This document shows positions 12,654-12,772 of a stretch of DNA of 12,772 nt, in pieces; position 1 is the first letter of the stretch; each line of letters begins with the position of its first letter. Location: NCBI GenBank assembly GCA_019323555.1, contig JAHWHC010000032.1, positions 1 to 12,772 on the forward strand, in the 5' to 3' direction. A program made the translations under genes and the position numbers. The notes beneath the pieces were generated by a model, which was given only the letters and a program-made list of their open reading frames with translations, ran no database searches and was not told the DNA's origin. The stretch is from Candidatus Woesearchaeota archaeon (GTDB lineage: Archaea; Nanobdellota; Nanobdellia; Woesearchaeales; ARS49).

Positions 12654-12772
12654 GGGGACGTAGTATAACCTGGCTATTATTTCCGGCTCCAGTCATGGAG
12701 CGATGAGTCGAAAGGCGATGATTATCTCTGGGAAGATACCGGACGATCGGGGTTCAAATCCCTGCGTCCCCA
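12654..12772 (+). tRNA. tRNA-Trp (CCA) with a 45-nt intron at 37/38
   Basis: Acceptor GGGGACG (12654-12660) pairs fully with CGTCCCC (12765-12771), discriminator A at 12772. D-arm GTAT...TTAT contains the GG of the D-loop (12672-12673). Anticodon stem TCCGG (12682-12686) pairs with CCGGA (12739-12743). T-arm CGGGG-TTCAAAT-CCCTG is at 12748-12764. The anticodon loop must lose 45 nt. The canonical 37/38 site (intron 12693-12737) gives loop CTCCAGA, anticodon CCA (Trp) at 12689-12691. Nearby alternative splice points also read CCA, so the identity is robust. The bulge-helix-bulge is imperfect (CTCC with GAAG, one C-A mismatch). The mature tRNA is 74 nt before CCA; whether CCA is encoded lies outside the window. 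Confidence 0.88.

Noticed and set aside
12700..12721. Complete C/D guide RNA inside the tRNA-Trp intron
   Set aside because: Only 8 nt separate the two box-C-like heptamers and no CTGA box D or D' is present, so no guide of normal length fits.
12727..12743. Alternative anticodon arm TCTGG-GAAGATA-CCGGA
   Set aside because: The loop lacks U33, and using it would leave the D-arm-proximal TCCGG unpaired with no sensible tRNA; kept only as a competing pre-tRNA fold.

Overview
The window looks like a piece of an AT-rich archaeal chromosome, most likely a DPANN-type archaeon of the Woesearchaeota/Pacearchaeota kind. That placement is inferred from gene content and promoter style, not from a marker tree. 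The archaeal signs are: TATA boxes (TTTAAATA, TTTATATA, TATATATA) centred about 26 bp upstream of start codons, so most first genes appear leaderless; a MEMO-family protein; a DUF5654 membrane protein; a stand-alone LigD-type 3'-phosphoesterase; an exported Lon-like protease without an ATPase; and a tRNA-Trp with an intron at position 37/38.

Layout. 1-486 (-) is the N-terminal part of a UbiB/ABC1-type atypical kinase cut by the window edge. A divergent promoter pair separates it from 587-3541 (+): type IA topoisomerase topA and a TIM-barrel protein of the endonuclease IV/xylose isomerase-like superfamily. At 3572-5296 (+) is a secreted or membrane-tethered S16 (Lon-like) serine protease. About 430 bp without a large gene follow (5297-5723). 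They hold a possible 39-residue membrane peptide, a plus-strand terminator, and the most unusual structure of the window: two copies of a roughly 50-bp module. Read on the minus strand, each copy is an anti-Shine-Dalgarno-like AUCACCUC tract, a hairpin with a C(UUCG)G loop and a U-run. A strong minus-strand promoter lies upstream. 5724-6269 (+) is a degenerate TtuA/Ncs6-Ncs2-like tRNA thiolation-family protein.

6302-9827 is six genes alternating strand by strand in three tail-to-tail pairs whose stop codons overlap by 4-8 bp. They are an LEA-2 protein with a Pro/Glu-rich protein, MEMO with DUF5654, and a 53-residue two-helix membrane protein with a lipoprotein. Each divergent gap carries two back-to-back TATA boxes.

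9917-12628 (+) is a DNA-repair-flavoured gene run: family X DNA polymerase with a PHP domain (polX), a 91-residue unknown, the 3'-phosphoesterase and a DUF192 protein, packed with 1-21 nt gaps or an ATGA overlap. polX and the phosphoesterase suggest joint end-processing and gap-filling. A tRNA-Trp gene with its own TATA box closes the window at its last base (discriminator A73).
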